Shown piece by piece: positions 9,214-17,780 of a DNA stretch of 32,688 nucleotides. The position numbers were made by a program, and so were the translations under genes. The stretch comes from an uncultured Pelagibacteraceae bacterium. Lineage in GTDB: Bacteria; Pseudomonadota; Alphaproteobacteria; Pelagibacterales; Pelagibacteraceae. Location: the NCBI GenBank assembly GCA_902594825.1, contig CACJNO010000009.1:1-32688 (forward strand), read 5' to 3'. The stretch's first letter is position 1; each line of letters starts with the position of its first letter. The notes under the pieces are model-generated. The model was not told the origin of the DNA, did no database searches, and saw only the letters and a program-made list of their open reading frames with translations.

Positions 9214-9664
9214 ATGGCAAAAGTTGATAACGTTGATAATAAAGAAAAAAAAATAGAAAAATCTTCTAAAAAAATAATTAAAAGTTCATATTCAAAAAAA
9301 AAGAAAACTAAAAAAAACATTTTAAATGGAATTGCTTACGTTCAGTCAACTTTTAATAACACAATAATCTCAATAGCTGATACTAATGGAAATGTGATAT
9401 CTTGGGCTTCAGCCGGTCAAAAAAGGTTTTAAAGGTTCAAGGAAGTCTACACCATATGCTGCACAAATTGCTGCAGATGCTGCCGCATCAAAAGCTTTAG
9501 AATATGGAATGAAAACTTTATCAGTAGAAGTTAAAGGTCCAGGCTCAGGTAGAGAAACTGCTTTAAGAGCACTTCAAGCAAGAGGATTTAAAATTTTATC
9601 AATTAAAGATACTACACCAATGCCTCACAACGGTACAAGACCACCAAAAAAAAGGAGAGTTTAA
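9214..9664 (+). pseudogene. rpsK: 30S ribosomal protein S11, frame broken by one extra base
   Basis: S11 forms the 30S platform near the mRNA exit and is essential. The first frame reads to ISWASAGQK, then RF and a stop at 9430-9432. The rest of S11 continues in the +1 frame: [14 protein letters not shown] through to [15 protein letters not shown], ending at 9664. Removing one A from the run at 9419-9424 restores a 149-residue protein with no other defect. The N-terminus is about 20 residues longer than usual and lysine-rich. The restored stop overlaps the rpoA start (TAATG). A sequence error or a very recent mutation is more likely than true loss, since the rest is intact. Confidence 0.9.
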
Positions 9665-10692
9665 TGGAAACTGAGAATGTAAATATTAAAAATTGGAAAT
9701 CATTGATTAAACCAACTAAACTTGATGTTAATATAAGTGATGATTTATCAAGAGCTACTATAATTGCAGAACCTTTAGAAAAAGGTTATGGATTAACACT
9801 TGGCAATTCATTGAGAAGAATTTTGTTATCTTCTATAAGAGGAGCTGCAGTGACATCAATACAAATTGATGGAGTACTACATGAATTTACGTCAATAAAA
9901 GGGGTAAGAGAAGATGTAACAGATATTGTATTAAATGTTAAATCTTTAGCTCTTAAGTGTAATTCTGAAGGTTCAAAAAAATTAATTCTTGATGCTAAGG
10001 GTCCTGGAGAAATAAAAGCTTCAGATATTAATCCTGTAACAGATGTAGAAATACTAAATCCTGATTTAGTCATTTGTAATTTAGATGAAAATACAAACTT
10101 TCATATGGAAATGAATGTAAATACTGGTAAAGGATATGTTCCTGCTGAATTAAACAAACCAGAAGAACCACCTTTGGGATTAATTGCAATCGACTCTTTA
10201 TATAGTCCAGTTAAAAAAGTATCGTATTCAGTGAGTACTGCAAGAGAAGGTAAAGCACTTGACTATGATAAACTTACGATGGAAGTTGAAACTAATGGTT
10301 CTATTTCTGCAGAAGATGCAGTGGCATATTCTGCAAGAATTTTTCAAGATCAATTAAAAATGTTCATTAACTTTGATGAGCCAGTTGAAGTACCAGTCAA
10401 AGAAGTATCATCAGAACCAGAGTTCAATAAAAATTTATTGAGGAAAGTAGACGAGCTTGAACTCTCTGTAAGATCAATGAATTGCCTTAAAAATGATAAT
10501 ATAATTTATATTGGTGATCTTGTACAAAAATCGGAAGGTGAAATGTTAAGAACTCCAAATTTTGGTAGAAAATCTTTAAATGAAATAAAAGAAGTTTTAA
10601 CAGGTATGTCATTATATTTGGGCATGGAAATACCTAATTGGCCACCTGATAACATAGCAGAAATGTCAAAAAAGCTTGAGGAAGCTATTTAA
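9664..10692 (+). CDS. rpoA: DNA-directed RNA polymerase subunit alpha
   Basis: Assembly scaffold of RNA polymerase. The 342-residue protein has the N-terminal dimerisation domain ([22 protein letters not shown]) and the C-terminal DNA-binding domain. In the latter, [21 protein letters not shown] and [16 protein letters not shown] match the segment that contacts UP elements and activators in E. coli alpha. It is joined to rpsK by a one-base overlap and is followed immediately by rplQ. rpsD, found here in gammaproteobacteria, is not in this cluster. Confidence 0.97.
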   Translation: METENVNIKNWKSLIKPTKLDVNISDDLSRATIIAEPLEKGYGLTLGNSLRRILLSSIRGAAVTSIQIDGVLHEFTSIKGVREDVTDIVLNVKSLALKCNSEGSKKLILDAKGPGEIKASDINPVTDVEILNPDLVICNLDENTNFHMEMNVNTGKGYVPAELNKPEEPPLGLIAIDSLYSPVKKVSYSVSTAREGKALDYDKLTMEVETNGSISAEDAVAYSARIFQDQLKMFINFDEPVEVPVKEVSSEPEFNKNLLRKVDELELSVRSMNCLKNDNIIYIGDLVQKSEGEMLRTPNFGRKSLNEIKEVLTGMSLYLGMEIPNWPPDNIAEMSKKLEEAI

Positions 10693-11136
10693 ATGAGACA
10701 TGGGTTAGCAAATAAAAAATTAAATAGAACCTCGGAGCACAGAAAAGCTTTATTAAAGAATATGCTTAATTCATTGATTAAATATGAACAAATTAAAACA
10801 ACATTACCAAAAGCTAAATTTTTAAAACCACAAGCTGATAAAATAATTACTTTAGGTAAAAAAGACAACTTACAGACAACTAAAAGATTAGTTTCAAAAC
10901 TGCAGGATATAAAACTGGCAAATAAAGTTAAAAAAACTTTGTCAAAAAGATACGAAAAAAGATCTGGAGGTTATACAAGAATAATAAAAGCTGGCTTTAG
11001 ATATGGTGATAATGCACCCATGGCAATTATTGAATTTGTGGATCGAGATGTAGAAGCAAAAAGAGTAGATAAAAAGAAAAAAGAACCCGTAAAAGAAGCT
11101 GATAATAAAGAAGTTAAAAAAGTAGCTACAGCTTAA
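10693..11136 (+). CDS. rplQ: 50S ribosomal protein L17
   Basis: L17 lies near the tunnel exit of the large subunit. [20 protein letters not shown] at the N-terminus and the [30 protein letters not shown] region are characteristic. At 147 residues it has a Lys/Glu-rich C-terminal tail of roughly 25 residues beyond the conserved domain. It starts at the base following the rpoA stop and closes the ribosomal cluster. Confidence 0.95.
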   Translation: MRHGLANKKLNRTSEHRKALLKNMLNSLIKYEQIKTTLPKAKFLKPQADKIITLGKKDNLQTTKRLVSKLQDIKLANKVKKTLSKRYEKRSGGYTRIIKAGFRYGDNAPMAIIEFVDRDVEAKRVDKKKKEPVKEADNKEVKKVATA

Positions 11137-11157
11137 TAAATTATTTAAATATTCAAT

Positions 11158-12069
11158 ATGATAAAAAGTTATGTTGTTGATTCAACGTGTAACGATATGC
11201 GTCTTGATAGATGGTTACGAAATAAATTAGGTAAAATTCCACAAGGCTTGATTGAAAAAAATTTAAGATTAGGAAAGATCAAAATTAATAAAAAAAAAGT
11301 TAAAAGTTCATTCAAAGTGAGAACAAACGATAAAATAGATATTTTTAATTTAAATTTTAAAGAAAATATTCAACATAATAAAAAGGTATTCAAGCCATCT
11401 AATGAAATAATTAAATCTAACGAAGATTTAATAATTGACAATAATGAAGATTTTATAGTTTTAAATAAAAGTTCAGGTATATCAGTTCAAGGAGGAACAA
11501 AATCCAAAAAAAACTTAGTAGATATTTTTGCAAAAAGTAAAATTTTTCAAGATACTAAACCATATTCTGTTCACAGATTGGATAAAGATACTTCAGGGGT
11601 TTTTATAATGGCAAAAAATAGAAAAACAGCTCAATTGTTAACTTCATTATTTAGATTAAGAAAGGTTCATAAAACTTATTTAGCAATATGTCATGGTGAA
11701 ATAGAAAAAAATTCTGGTGAATGGAATGATGAATTGATCAGATATGATAATGGCAAAAAGATTATAGAAAAAGCAAAAACTATTTTTAAAGTAATTGATA
11801 AAAATTCGAATTCTAGTTTAGTAGAAATGAAACCTATAACAGGAAGAAAACATCAACTAAGAAAACAATTATTTAATATAGGCCATTCGATTTATGGTGA
11901 TAAGAAATATAAATCTTCCTCTTCGATTAAGGGTATGAATAAAGATCTTATGCTTCATTCCTATCAAATAAAATTTATGATAAATGACAATAAACATACA
12001 TATAAAGCTTTGCTCCCTGATTATTTCCAGAAATTATTAAAAATTAAAAGGTTGAATTTTTCAAATTAG
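11158..12069 (+). CDS. rluC: RluC-type ribosomal RNA pseudouridine synthase
   Basis: Isomerises uridines in 23S rRNA to pseudouridine. An S4 RNA-binding domain covers residues 15-60 ([19 protein letters not shown]). The RluA-family catalytic motif HRLDKDTSG is at residues 139-147, with Asp142 as the expected catalytic residue. The later [12 protein letters not shown] block is also conserved. The 303-residue length fits RluC or RluD. RluC is favoured by the HRLD-x2-TSG form, but the target sites cannot be read from sequence. The gene follows rplQ by 21 bases, and its 3' end overlaps lipB tail to tail by 26 bases. Confidence 0.85.
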   Translation: MIKSYVVDSTCNDMRLDRWLRNKLGKIPQGLIEKNLRLGKIKINKKKVKSSFKVRTNDKIDIFNLNFKENIQHNKKVFKPSNEIIKSNEDLIIDNNEDFIVLNKSSGISVQGGTKSKKNLVDIFAKSKIFQDTKPYSVHRLDKDTSGVFIMAKNRKTAQLLTSLFRLRKVHKTYLAICHGEIEKNSGEWNDELIRYDNGKKIIEKAKTIFKVIDKNSNSSLVEMKPITGRKHQLRKQLFNIGHSIYGDKKYKSSSSIKGMNKDLMLHSYQIKFMINDNKHTYKALLPDYFQKLLKIKRLNFSN

Positions 12070-12673
12070 AGATAAAGTTTTCAACTAATTTTTTATCTAA
12101 GTTCTTATAATTTTGATTCTTAATTTTTTTTAAACTTGTAACTCCTTTATCTTCTATACCACAGGGAATTATTGCATCATATTTATTTAAATCATTGTTT
12201 ATATTTATTGAAAAACCATGGTAAGCTATCCATTTACTAACTCTAACTCCTATAGCAGCTACTTTTTTTATTTCATTGTTATTTTTATACCATATTCCAA
12301 TATTTTTCTTATCTGCAAATGTATCAATTTTGTAAAATTTAAATGTATCAATTATTGTTTTTTCGATAATAGAAATAAATTTTCTAATATCTTTTTTTCT
12401 TTTTTTTAAGTCAATTACGAAATAACAAATTAATTGACCTGGACCATGGTATGTAATTTTTCCACCTCTATTTGTTTGGATTACTTTTATTGATTTGTCT
12501 AAAATTTCTTTTTCTTTAAAGCTTGTCCCAGCTGTATAAATTTCATCATGTTCTAAAATCCATATTAAATCATTAGAATCATTTTTATTTATTTCATAAA
12601 GTCGTTTCTCCATAAATGTCAAAGCATCTTCATATTTTACTGGTTTTTGTGACTTTTTAATTTCTATATTCAT
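12044..12673 (-). CDS. lipB: Octanoyl-[acyl-carrier-protein]:protein octanoyltransferase
   Basis: Transfers octanoate from ACP to lipoyl domains of 2-oxoacid dehydrogenases and the glycine cleavage H protein, the first step of lipoate assembly. The family motif [13 protein letters not shown] starts at residue 69. The catalytic pair is visible: Lys137 in KVAAIGVR and Cys171 in [11 protein letters not shown]. Length is 209 residues. The gene is antisense to its neighbours and its 3' end overlaps rluC by 26 bases. It diverges from mgtE across a 60-base gap. lipA is not in this window. Confidence 0.93.
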   Translation of the reverse strand: MNIEIKKSQKPVKYEDALTFMEKRLYEINKNDSNDLIWILEHDEIYTAGTSFKEKEILDKSIKVIQTNRGGKITYHGPGQLICYFVIDLKKRKKDIRKFISIIEKTIIDTFKFYKIDTFADKKNIGIWYKNNNEIKKVAAIGVRVSKWIAYHGFSININNDLNKYDAIIPCGIEDKGVTSLKKIKNQNYKNLDKKLVENFISNLKNSTF

Positions 12674-12733
12674 TTATAAATTGTATTCTTTTTATTATGT
12701 ATTAAAAGATCCGTCAGAATAATAGGTATATTT

Positions 12734-14107
12734 ATGACTTTAATAAAAAAAATCAAAGACAAAAAAGTCAATTTTGAATTTAATAAAGAATACATAAAAG
12801 TTGTTACAGATAAAATATCAAGCAACGATGCATCATTTATAACGAATTCATTTAAAGAAATGCATCCAGCAGATGCTGCAGATATTATTGAACATTTAAG
12901 TGAAAGTGATAGAGAAAATTTAATTAAACTTAACAATTTTAAAGTAGATCCTGAGGTATTTGTTGAACTAAATGAGTCTGTTCAAACTGAAATTATAAAA
13001 TTTTTATCTTCTGATGCGATTGTAAGAATATTAAAAAATCTTGAGTCTGATGATGCAATAGCTATTTTAGAAAATGTAGAAGAAAAAGATAAAAATTCAA
13101 TATTAAGTTTATTACCACCAAAAGATCGTTTTGCTCTCTTGGAAGGCTTAAGTTATCCAGAAGATAGTGCAGCCAGAATTATGCAGAGAGAATTTACTGC
13201 TATTCCAAGTAATTGGTCGGTTGGACAAACAATTGATTATTTAAGAGAAAACAAAGATTTACCTGAAGAATTTTTAGAAATTTATATTGTTGATGAAAAT
13301 TTTAAACCTATTGGTGCAGTTCCATCATCAAAAGTTTTAAGAACACCTAGAGAGTCAAAAATGTCATCAATAATGGATGACTCTATTTTCTTAATACCTG
13401 TAGATATGGATAAAGAGGAAGTTGGAAATTCATTTGAAAATTATAATTTAAATTCGGCTTGTGTTGTTGATAAAAATAATAAATTAGTTGGAATGATAAC
13501 ATCTGATGATGTTCTTACAGTTTTAAAAGAAGAGGCGGAAGAAGATGCTTTAAGATTAGCTGGGGTAGGAGATGAAGAAATAACTGATGGTGTATTAACA
13601 AAAACTAAAAGAAGATTTAATTGGTTATTACTAAATTTATTCACAGCTTTTCTAGCAACTTATTGTATTAGTTTATTTGGTGCAACAATTGAACAAATGG
13701 TTGTTTTAGCATTTTTAATGCCAATAGTAGCTTCAATGGGTGGTAACGCAGGAATGCAAACTTTAGCTGTCACAGTAAGAACACTTGCAACAAATGATTT
13801 AACTAAAAATAACTTTAATCAAAATATTTTGAAGGAATTTAATATTGGTATTCTTAACGGCTTTATTTTTGCAATTATAAGTTCTTTTATAGTACAAATT
13901 TGGTTTCAAGATTATCAACTTTCATTAATCATATCTATTTCAATGGTTTTAACTATGGTTGTAGCTGGCTTGTTTGGTATTCTAGTTCCTGTCACATTAA
14001 AAAAAATGAATATCGATCCTGCAATTGCATCTAGTGTCTTTGTAACAACAATTACTGATGTAATTGGTTTCGTATCTTTTTTGGGTGTTGGTGCATATTT
14101 TTTATAA
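12734..14107 (+). CDS. mgtE: Magnesium transporter MgtE
   Basis: Inner-membrane Mg2+ channel gated by cytoplasmic magnesium. The order is an acidic superhelical N domain (residues about 40-145, with HPADAADIIEHL and LPPKDRFALLEGL), two CBS domains (about 150-265), then about five membrane helices (295-457). The family signature PIVASMGGNAGMQTLAVTVR is at residues 330-349, and Asp442 in TTITDVIGF matches the conserved pore-domain Asp. Length is 457, standard. No Mg2+ riboswitch leader fits in the 60-base upstream gap. The gene ends four bases from the panC stop on the other strand. Confidence 0.95.
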   Translation: MTLIKKIKDKKVNFEFNKEYIKVVTDKISSNDASFITNSFKEMHPADAADIIEHLSESDRENLIKLNNFKVDPEVFVELNESVQTEIIKFLSSDAIVRILKNLESDDAIAILENVEEKDKNSILSLLPPKDRFALLEGLSYPEDSAARIMQREFTAIPSNWSVGQTIDYLRENKDLPEEFLEIYIVDENFKPIGAVPSSKVLRTPRESKMSSIMDDSIFLIPVDMDKEEVGNSFENYNLNSACVVDKNNKLVGMITSDDVLTVLKEEAEEDALRLAGVGDEEITDGVLTKTKRRFNWLLLNLFTAFLATYCISLFGATIEQMVVLAFLMPIVASMGGNAGMQTLAVTVRTLATNDLTKNNFNQNILKEFNIGILNGFIFAIISSFIVQIWFQDYQLSLIISISMVLTMVVAGLFGILVPVTLKKMNIDPAIASSVFVTTITDVIGFVSFLGVGAYFL

Positions 14108-14111
14108 AATA

Positions 14112-14924
14112 TTAAATATTATCAATTAATCGCACTTTATTTAAATAGAAAGCTACAAAAATTTTCGAGTTTTTTATTTTTTTTGACAATTTGAGATTAT
14201 TTAGATTTCTTAATTCAAGATATTCAATTTTAATCTTATAAAGTTTACTAAATTCTTTTTTTTTTAAATCAAGCATCTTATTAAAACTATTATATTTACT
14301 ATATTTATTTTTTAGGTTCATTAGATCTTTAATAAATTTTCCTGCTTTGAGTAAGTCTTTTTTATCTAAAAGTAAATTTCTTGAAGATAGTGCAATTTTA
14401 TTTTTGTCTCTAATTGTCTTACATTGAATAATTTTTGATGAATATTTTTTATTTAAATATTTCTTTACTAAATAAAATTGTTGATAATCTTTTTCACCCA
14501 TAAAAATTTTTTTAGGCTTGATTAAATCTGTCAGTCTATCCATTACTTTAATCACACCTTCAAAATGACCTTTTCGAAATTTTGCACATAATATTTGGTT
14601 TTTTTTCCCAATCTTAATGTTTGTTATTTTTTTGGTACGATATATTTGATTAATTTTAGGTATAAAAACAAAATTTACATTCAATTTTTTGAGAATTATT
14701 AAATCTTTTTTTTGATTTCTTGGATATTTTTTAAAATCATTTTTATTATTAAATTGCTTAGGATTAACAAATATACTTACAATTGTTTTTTTGCACTCCT
14801 TTTTGGATCTTTTAATTAGTGATATATGACCTTTATGTAGACTTCCCATCGTAGGCACAAAACCTAAATTTCGTACTTTAGATAATGCCTCATTTAAATC
14901 ATTATTATTTAATAAAATTTTCAT
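14112..14924 (-). CDS. panC: Pantothenate synthetase
   Basis: Condenses pantoate and beta-alanine with ATP to give pantothenate, the coenzyme A precursor. GFVPTMGSLHKGHISLI (residues 21-37) contains the nucleotidyltransferase HxGH motif. IFVNPKQF, FEGVIKVMDRL, GEKDYQQF and SSRNLLL follow as expected. The ATG at 14924 (MKILLNNN) gives 270 residues. An upstream in-frame ATG at 14954 would add ten residues and leave only four bases to galU, so it is less likely. The protein is unusually Lys/Asn-rich. panB is not in the window. Confidence 0.92.
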   Translation of the reverse strand: MKILLNNNDLNEALSKVRNLGFVPTMGSLHKGHISLIKRSKKECKKTIVSIFVNPKQFNNKNDFKKYPRNQKKDLIILKKLNVNFVFIPKINQIYRTKKITNIKIGKKNQILCAKFRKGHFEGVIKVMDRLTDLIKPKKIFMGEKDYQQFYLVKKYLNKKYSSKIIQCKTIRDKNKIALSSRNLLLDKKDLLKAGKFIKDLMNLKNKYSKYNSFNKMLDLKKKEFSKLYKIKIEYLELRNLNNLKLSKKIKNSKIFVAFYLNKVRLIDNI

Positions 14925-14958
14925 TTGTATAAAATAATTTAATAAGTAAAACATTTAA

Positions 14959-15774
14959 ATGATTAAACAAGCAATAATTCCTTTAGCAGGACTAGGAACA
15001 CGGTTGCTTCCTCTTTCAAGTGTTATTCCAAAAGAACTCTTACCAATTAATGGTAAACCCGGTATTCAGTATATTTTAGATGAATGTATTGAGGCAGGAA
15101 TAAAAGAAATTATTTTCATAATCTCAAAAAAAAAAATTATGATAAAAAATTATTTCTTTAATGATAAATTTTATAAAAAAATTATTAAAAAGAAAAAAGA
15201 CCCCAGAATAAAACAAGAATATAAAAAAATTTTAAGATATAGAAAATTAATTAAATTCGTTTATCAAAACAAACCATTAGGCACAGGTCATGCCGTATTA
15301 AAAACAAAAAATTTTATCAAGGATAAATTTTTTTTGATGTTATTACCAGATGATCTAATTATAAAAAAAAATTGTTCAAAGTCTATGATCCAATTAAGCG
15401 AAAAATATCATTCATCAGTTATGGCTAGTCTGAAAGTTAAAAAAACAGAAGTTAGCAGATGGGGTATCTATAAATTTTCCAAAAAAATTGATAAAAAAAA
15501 TTTTTTTATTGACGATGTTATTGAAAAACCATCATTAAAAAAAGCTCCATCTAATCAAGCAGTAATTGGAAGATACGTTCTTCCCAAAAAAATTTTTTCT
15601 AAATTAATTAAACAAAAACCTGGCAAAGGCGGTGAAATACATATTACTGATGCGATTCAATCTTTAATTTACGATAACGAAAAATTTATAGCACATAATT
15701 TCTCGGGAAAATATTTAGATTGTGGATCTATGAAGGGATACATAAATTCATCTAAGGAGATTTCTAAATTATGA
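14959..15774 (+). CDS. galU: UTP-glucose-1-phosphate uridylyltransferase
   Basis: Makes UDP-glucose from UTP and glucose-1-phosphate. The nucleotidyltransferase loop PLAGLGTRLLPLSSVIPKEL is at residues 8-27. NKPLGTGHAVL, LLPDDLI, GRYVLP and GGEIHITDAI follow in order, ending with YLDCGSMKGY. The 271-residue length is slightly short for the family, which is usually about 290. It overlaps ugd by four bases (ATGA), so both steps from glucose-1-phosphate to UDP-glucuronate are co-expressed. Confidence 0.93.
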   Translation: MIKQAIIPLAGLGTRLLPLSSVIPKELLPINGKPGIQYILDECIEAGIKEIIFIISKKKIMIKNYFFNDKFYKKIIKKKKDPRIKQEYKKILRYRKLIKFVYQNKPLGTGHAVLKTKNFIKDKFFLMLLPDDLIIKKNCSKSMIQLSEKYHSSVMASLKVKKTEVSRWGIYKFSKKIDKKNFFIDDVIEKPSLKKAPSNQAVIGRYVLPKKIFSKLIKQKPGKGGEIHITDAIQSLIYDNEKFIAHNFSGKYLDCGSMKGYINSSKEISKL

Positions 15775-17069
15775 AAATTTGTATGATTGGAACAGGTTAT
15801 GTCGGTTTGGTAAGTGGTGTTTGTTTTTCTGATTTAGGTAATTCAGTTTATTGTGTAGATAAAAATGAAGATAAAATAAATCTTCTTAATAAGGGTAAGG
15901 TACCTATTTACGAACCTGGACTAGATGAATTAATAAAAAAAAATTCTAAACAAAAAAGATTATTTTTTACAACTGATTTAAAACTTGCTGTACAAAAGTC
16001 AGATATCATTTTTATATGTGTTGGAACTCCAACAAAAAAAAATAGTAATTCAGCAAACTTAAAGTATGTATTTCAGGTAGCAAATGAATTAAAAAAAATT
16101 ATTAAAAAATATAAAATTATAGTTACAAAATCTACTGTACCAGTTACAACTGGAGATAAAATTGAAAAAATTTTAATTAAACTTAAAAGAAAAAAATTAG
16201 TTGACATAGTTTCTAATCCTGAATTTTTGAGAGAGGGTGAGGCAATTAGAGATTTTGTTTATCCAGATAGAGTTGTAATTGGAACCAATAGCAAAAAAGC
16301 TAACAGAATACTTAAAAATTTATATTTACCTATAATTAAAAAAAGTAGTCGATATCTCCAAACTTCGAGAAGAGGAGCAGAATTAATTAAATATGCATCT
16401 AATTCTTTCTTAGCAACAAAAATTTCTTTTATAAATGAGCTAGCTAACTTATGTGAAAAAACGAATGTAGACATAAAAGATATTTCAAACGGAATGGGTT
16501 TAGATCAACGTATAGGAGATCGTTTTTTAAGAGCAGGACCTGCATACGGAGGATCATGTTTTCCAAAAGATACCAGAGCTTTAATTGATACAGCTACTAA
16601 ATATAAAATAGATTTATCAATTGTAAAAAGTACAGTTAAATCAAATAATTTAAGAAAAATTCAATTAACAAAAAAAATTGAAAAAATTTTAAATAATAAA
16701 GTTAAAAATAAAAAGATAACTTTTTTAGGCGTAACTTTTAAACCAAACACAGATGATATGAGAGAAGCAGCAAGTATACCAATGATCAAATATTTAAATA
16801 AAAGAAATTGCGAAATTAGATATTACGATCCATCAGGTGAAAAAAAAGAGTTTAAAAACCTTAAGAATGTTCAATATTTTAGAAATATTACATCAGCTTG
16901 TTTTAAAACTGATCTTATTATCATACATACAGAATGGAATGAGTTCAAATTGCTAAACTTTAAAAAATTGGTCAAAAAAAATAATTTTATTGTTTATGAT
17001 CTTAGAAATATTTATTCTCCTGAAAAAATGCGAGAATTAAAAATAAAATATTTTGCAATTGGAAGATAG
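15771..17069 (+). CDS. ugd: UDP-glucose 6-dehydrogenase
   Basis: Oxidises UDP-glucose to UDP-glucuronate with two NAD+. The N-terminal Rossmann motif is GTGYVGLVSG (residues 7-16). FICVGTPT, STVPVTTGD and NPEFLREGEAIRDF come next. The catalytic Cys263 lies in GGSCFPKD, preceded by a central helix with AELIKYASNSFLATKISFINE. The C-terminal domain has FKPNTDDMREAAS. Length is 432, normal. An AAGGAGA site at 15754-15760 serves as ribosome binding site. It ends one base before the ridA-family stop on the opposite strand. Confidence 0.95.
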   Translation: MKICMIGTGYVGLVSGVCFSDLGNSVYCVDKNEDKINLLNKGKVPIYEPGLDELIKKNSKQKRLFFTTDLKLAVQKSDIIFICVGTPTKKNSNSANLKYVFQVANELKKIIKKYKIIVTKSTVPVTTGDKIEKILIKLKRKKLVDIVSNPEFLREGEAIRDFVYPDRVVIGTNSKKANRILKNLYLPIIKKSSRYLQTSRRGAELIKYASNSFLATKISFINELANLCEKTNVDIKDISNGMGLDQRIGDRFLRAGPAYGGSCFPKDTRALIDTATKYKIDLSIVKSTVKSNNLRKIQLTKKIEKILNNKVKNKKITFLGVTFKPNTDDMREAASIPMIKYLNKRNCEIRYYDPSGEKKEFKNLKNVQYFRNITSACFKTDLIIIHTEWNEFKLLNFKKLVKKNNFIVYDLRNIYSPEKMRELKIKYFAIGR

Positions 17070-17070
17070 A

Positions 17071-17532
17071 TTATTTTAACTCGAAAATGGCATCAACTTC
17101 TACTGAAACTCCTAATGGTAGGCTATTTGTGCTAACAGCTGCTCTTGTGTGCATTCCAGCATCACCAAATATAGAGGCAATTAAATCAGAAGCACCATTT
17201 ATTACTTTAGGTTGATCTGTAAAATTATCTGTTGAATTTACAAAGCCGGTAAGTTTTACGCATGATTTAATTTTTGATAAATCATCATTACAAGCTTTTT
17301 TTACCTGTGCAACGATACTTAATGCGCATCGTTTTGCTGCATTATATCCAGCTTCAGTGTCTAAATCTTTGCCCACTTTACCCTTAATTAACTCACCGTT
17401 TTCATTTATTGAGATTTGACCAGATATAAATAATAAATTTCCTATAATTTTAGTAGCAACATAAGACCCAACAGGATCAGCTGCTTTTGGCAATTTTATA
17501 TTTAATTCTTTTATTTTATTTTCAAAAGACAT
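17071..17532 (-). CDS. RidA / YjgF family protein
   Basis: A 153-residue member of the RidA (YjgF/UK114) family, which includes enamine/imine deaminases that clear reactive intermediates from PLP enzymes. The C-terminal strand HTRAAVSTNSLPLGVSVEVDAIFEL keeps Arg130 and Glu145, the positions linked to deaminase activity in RidA. It is longer than classical RidA (about 128 residues) because of an extended N-terminal and central part. The exact substrate cannot be named. It lies 11 bases after the small exported-protein gene on the same strand. Confidence 0.85.
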   Translation of the reverse strand: MSFENKIKELNIKLPKAADPVGSYVATKIIGNLLFISGQISINENGELIKGKVGKDLDTEAGYNAAKRCALSIVAQVKKACNDDLSKIKSCVKLTGFVNSTDNFTDQPKVINGASDLIASIFGDAGMHTRAAVSTNSLPLGVSVEVDAIFELK

Positions 17533-17543
17533 ATTTATTTTTA

Positions 17544-17780
17544 TTAAAATAAAGTTTTTTTACTTTTAAATTTATTAAATTTTTCTTTAATTCCAGATTT
17601 TTCAAAATTTTCTTTACTCTCTTTAATTTTATTTGATGTCTTATCTTTTAATTTTTTTGCATTACACTCAATATATTTAGCACTTAATTTTTCAAATTGT
17701 TCACATTCATTTTCAGTAGCATGAACAATTGGAAAAAATAATAAGCATATCAGTATCTTTATTAATAATTTAAATTTCAT
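17544..17780 (-). CDS. Small exported protein of unknown function
   Basis: A 78-residue protein that I do not recognise. Residues 1-21 form a signal peptide (two Lys, then a hydrophobic core, ending VHATEN). The mature part is short, highly charged and Lys/Glu-rich, with two cysteines at 26 and 39 that could pair in the periplasm. It is probably helical. Its ATG overlaps the topA stop by four bases (ATGA), so its translation is likely coupled to topA. No function can be assigned, but the coding reading is plausible from the clear signal peptide and the operon spacing. Confidence 0.7.
   Translation of the reverse strand: MKFKLLIKILICLLFFPIVHATENECEQFEKLSAKYIECNAKKLKDKTSNKIKESKENFEKSGIKEKFNKFKSKKTLF

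Noticed and set aside
12674-12733. Magnesium riboswitch or shared promoter between lipB and mgtE
   Set aside because: The 60-base gap is too short for an M-box, and no -35/-10 pair stood out above the AT background.
14925-14954. Longer panC start at 14954
   Set aside because: It would leave four bases to galU and add ten residues with no family match. The ATG at 14924 starts at the usual point.
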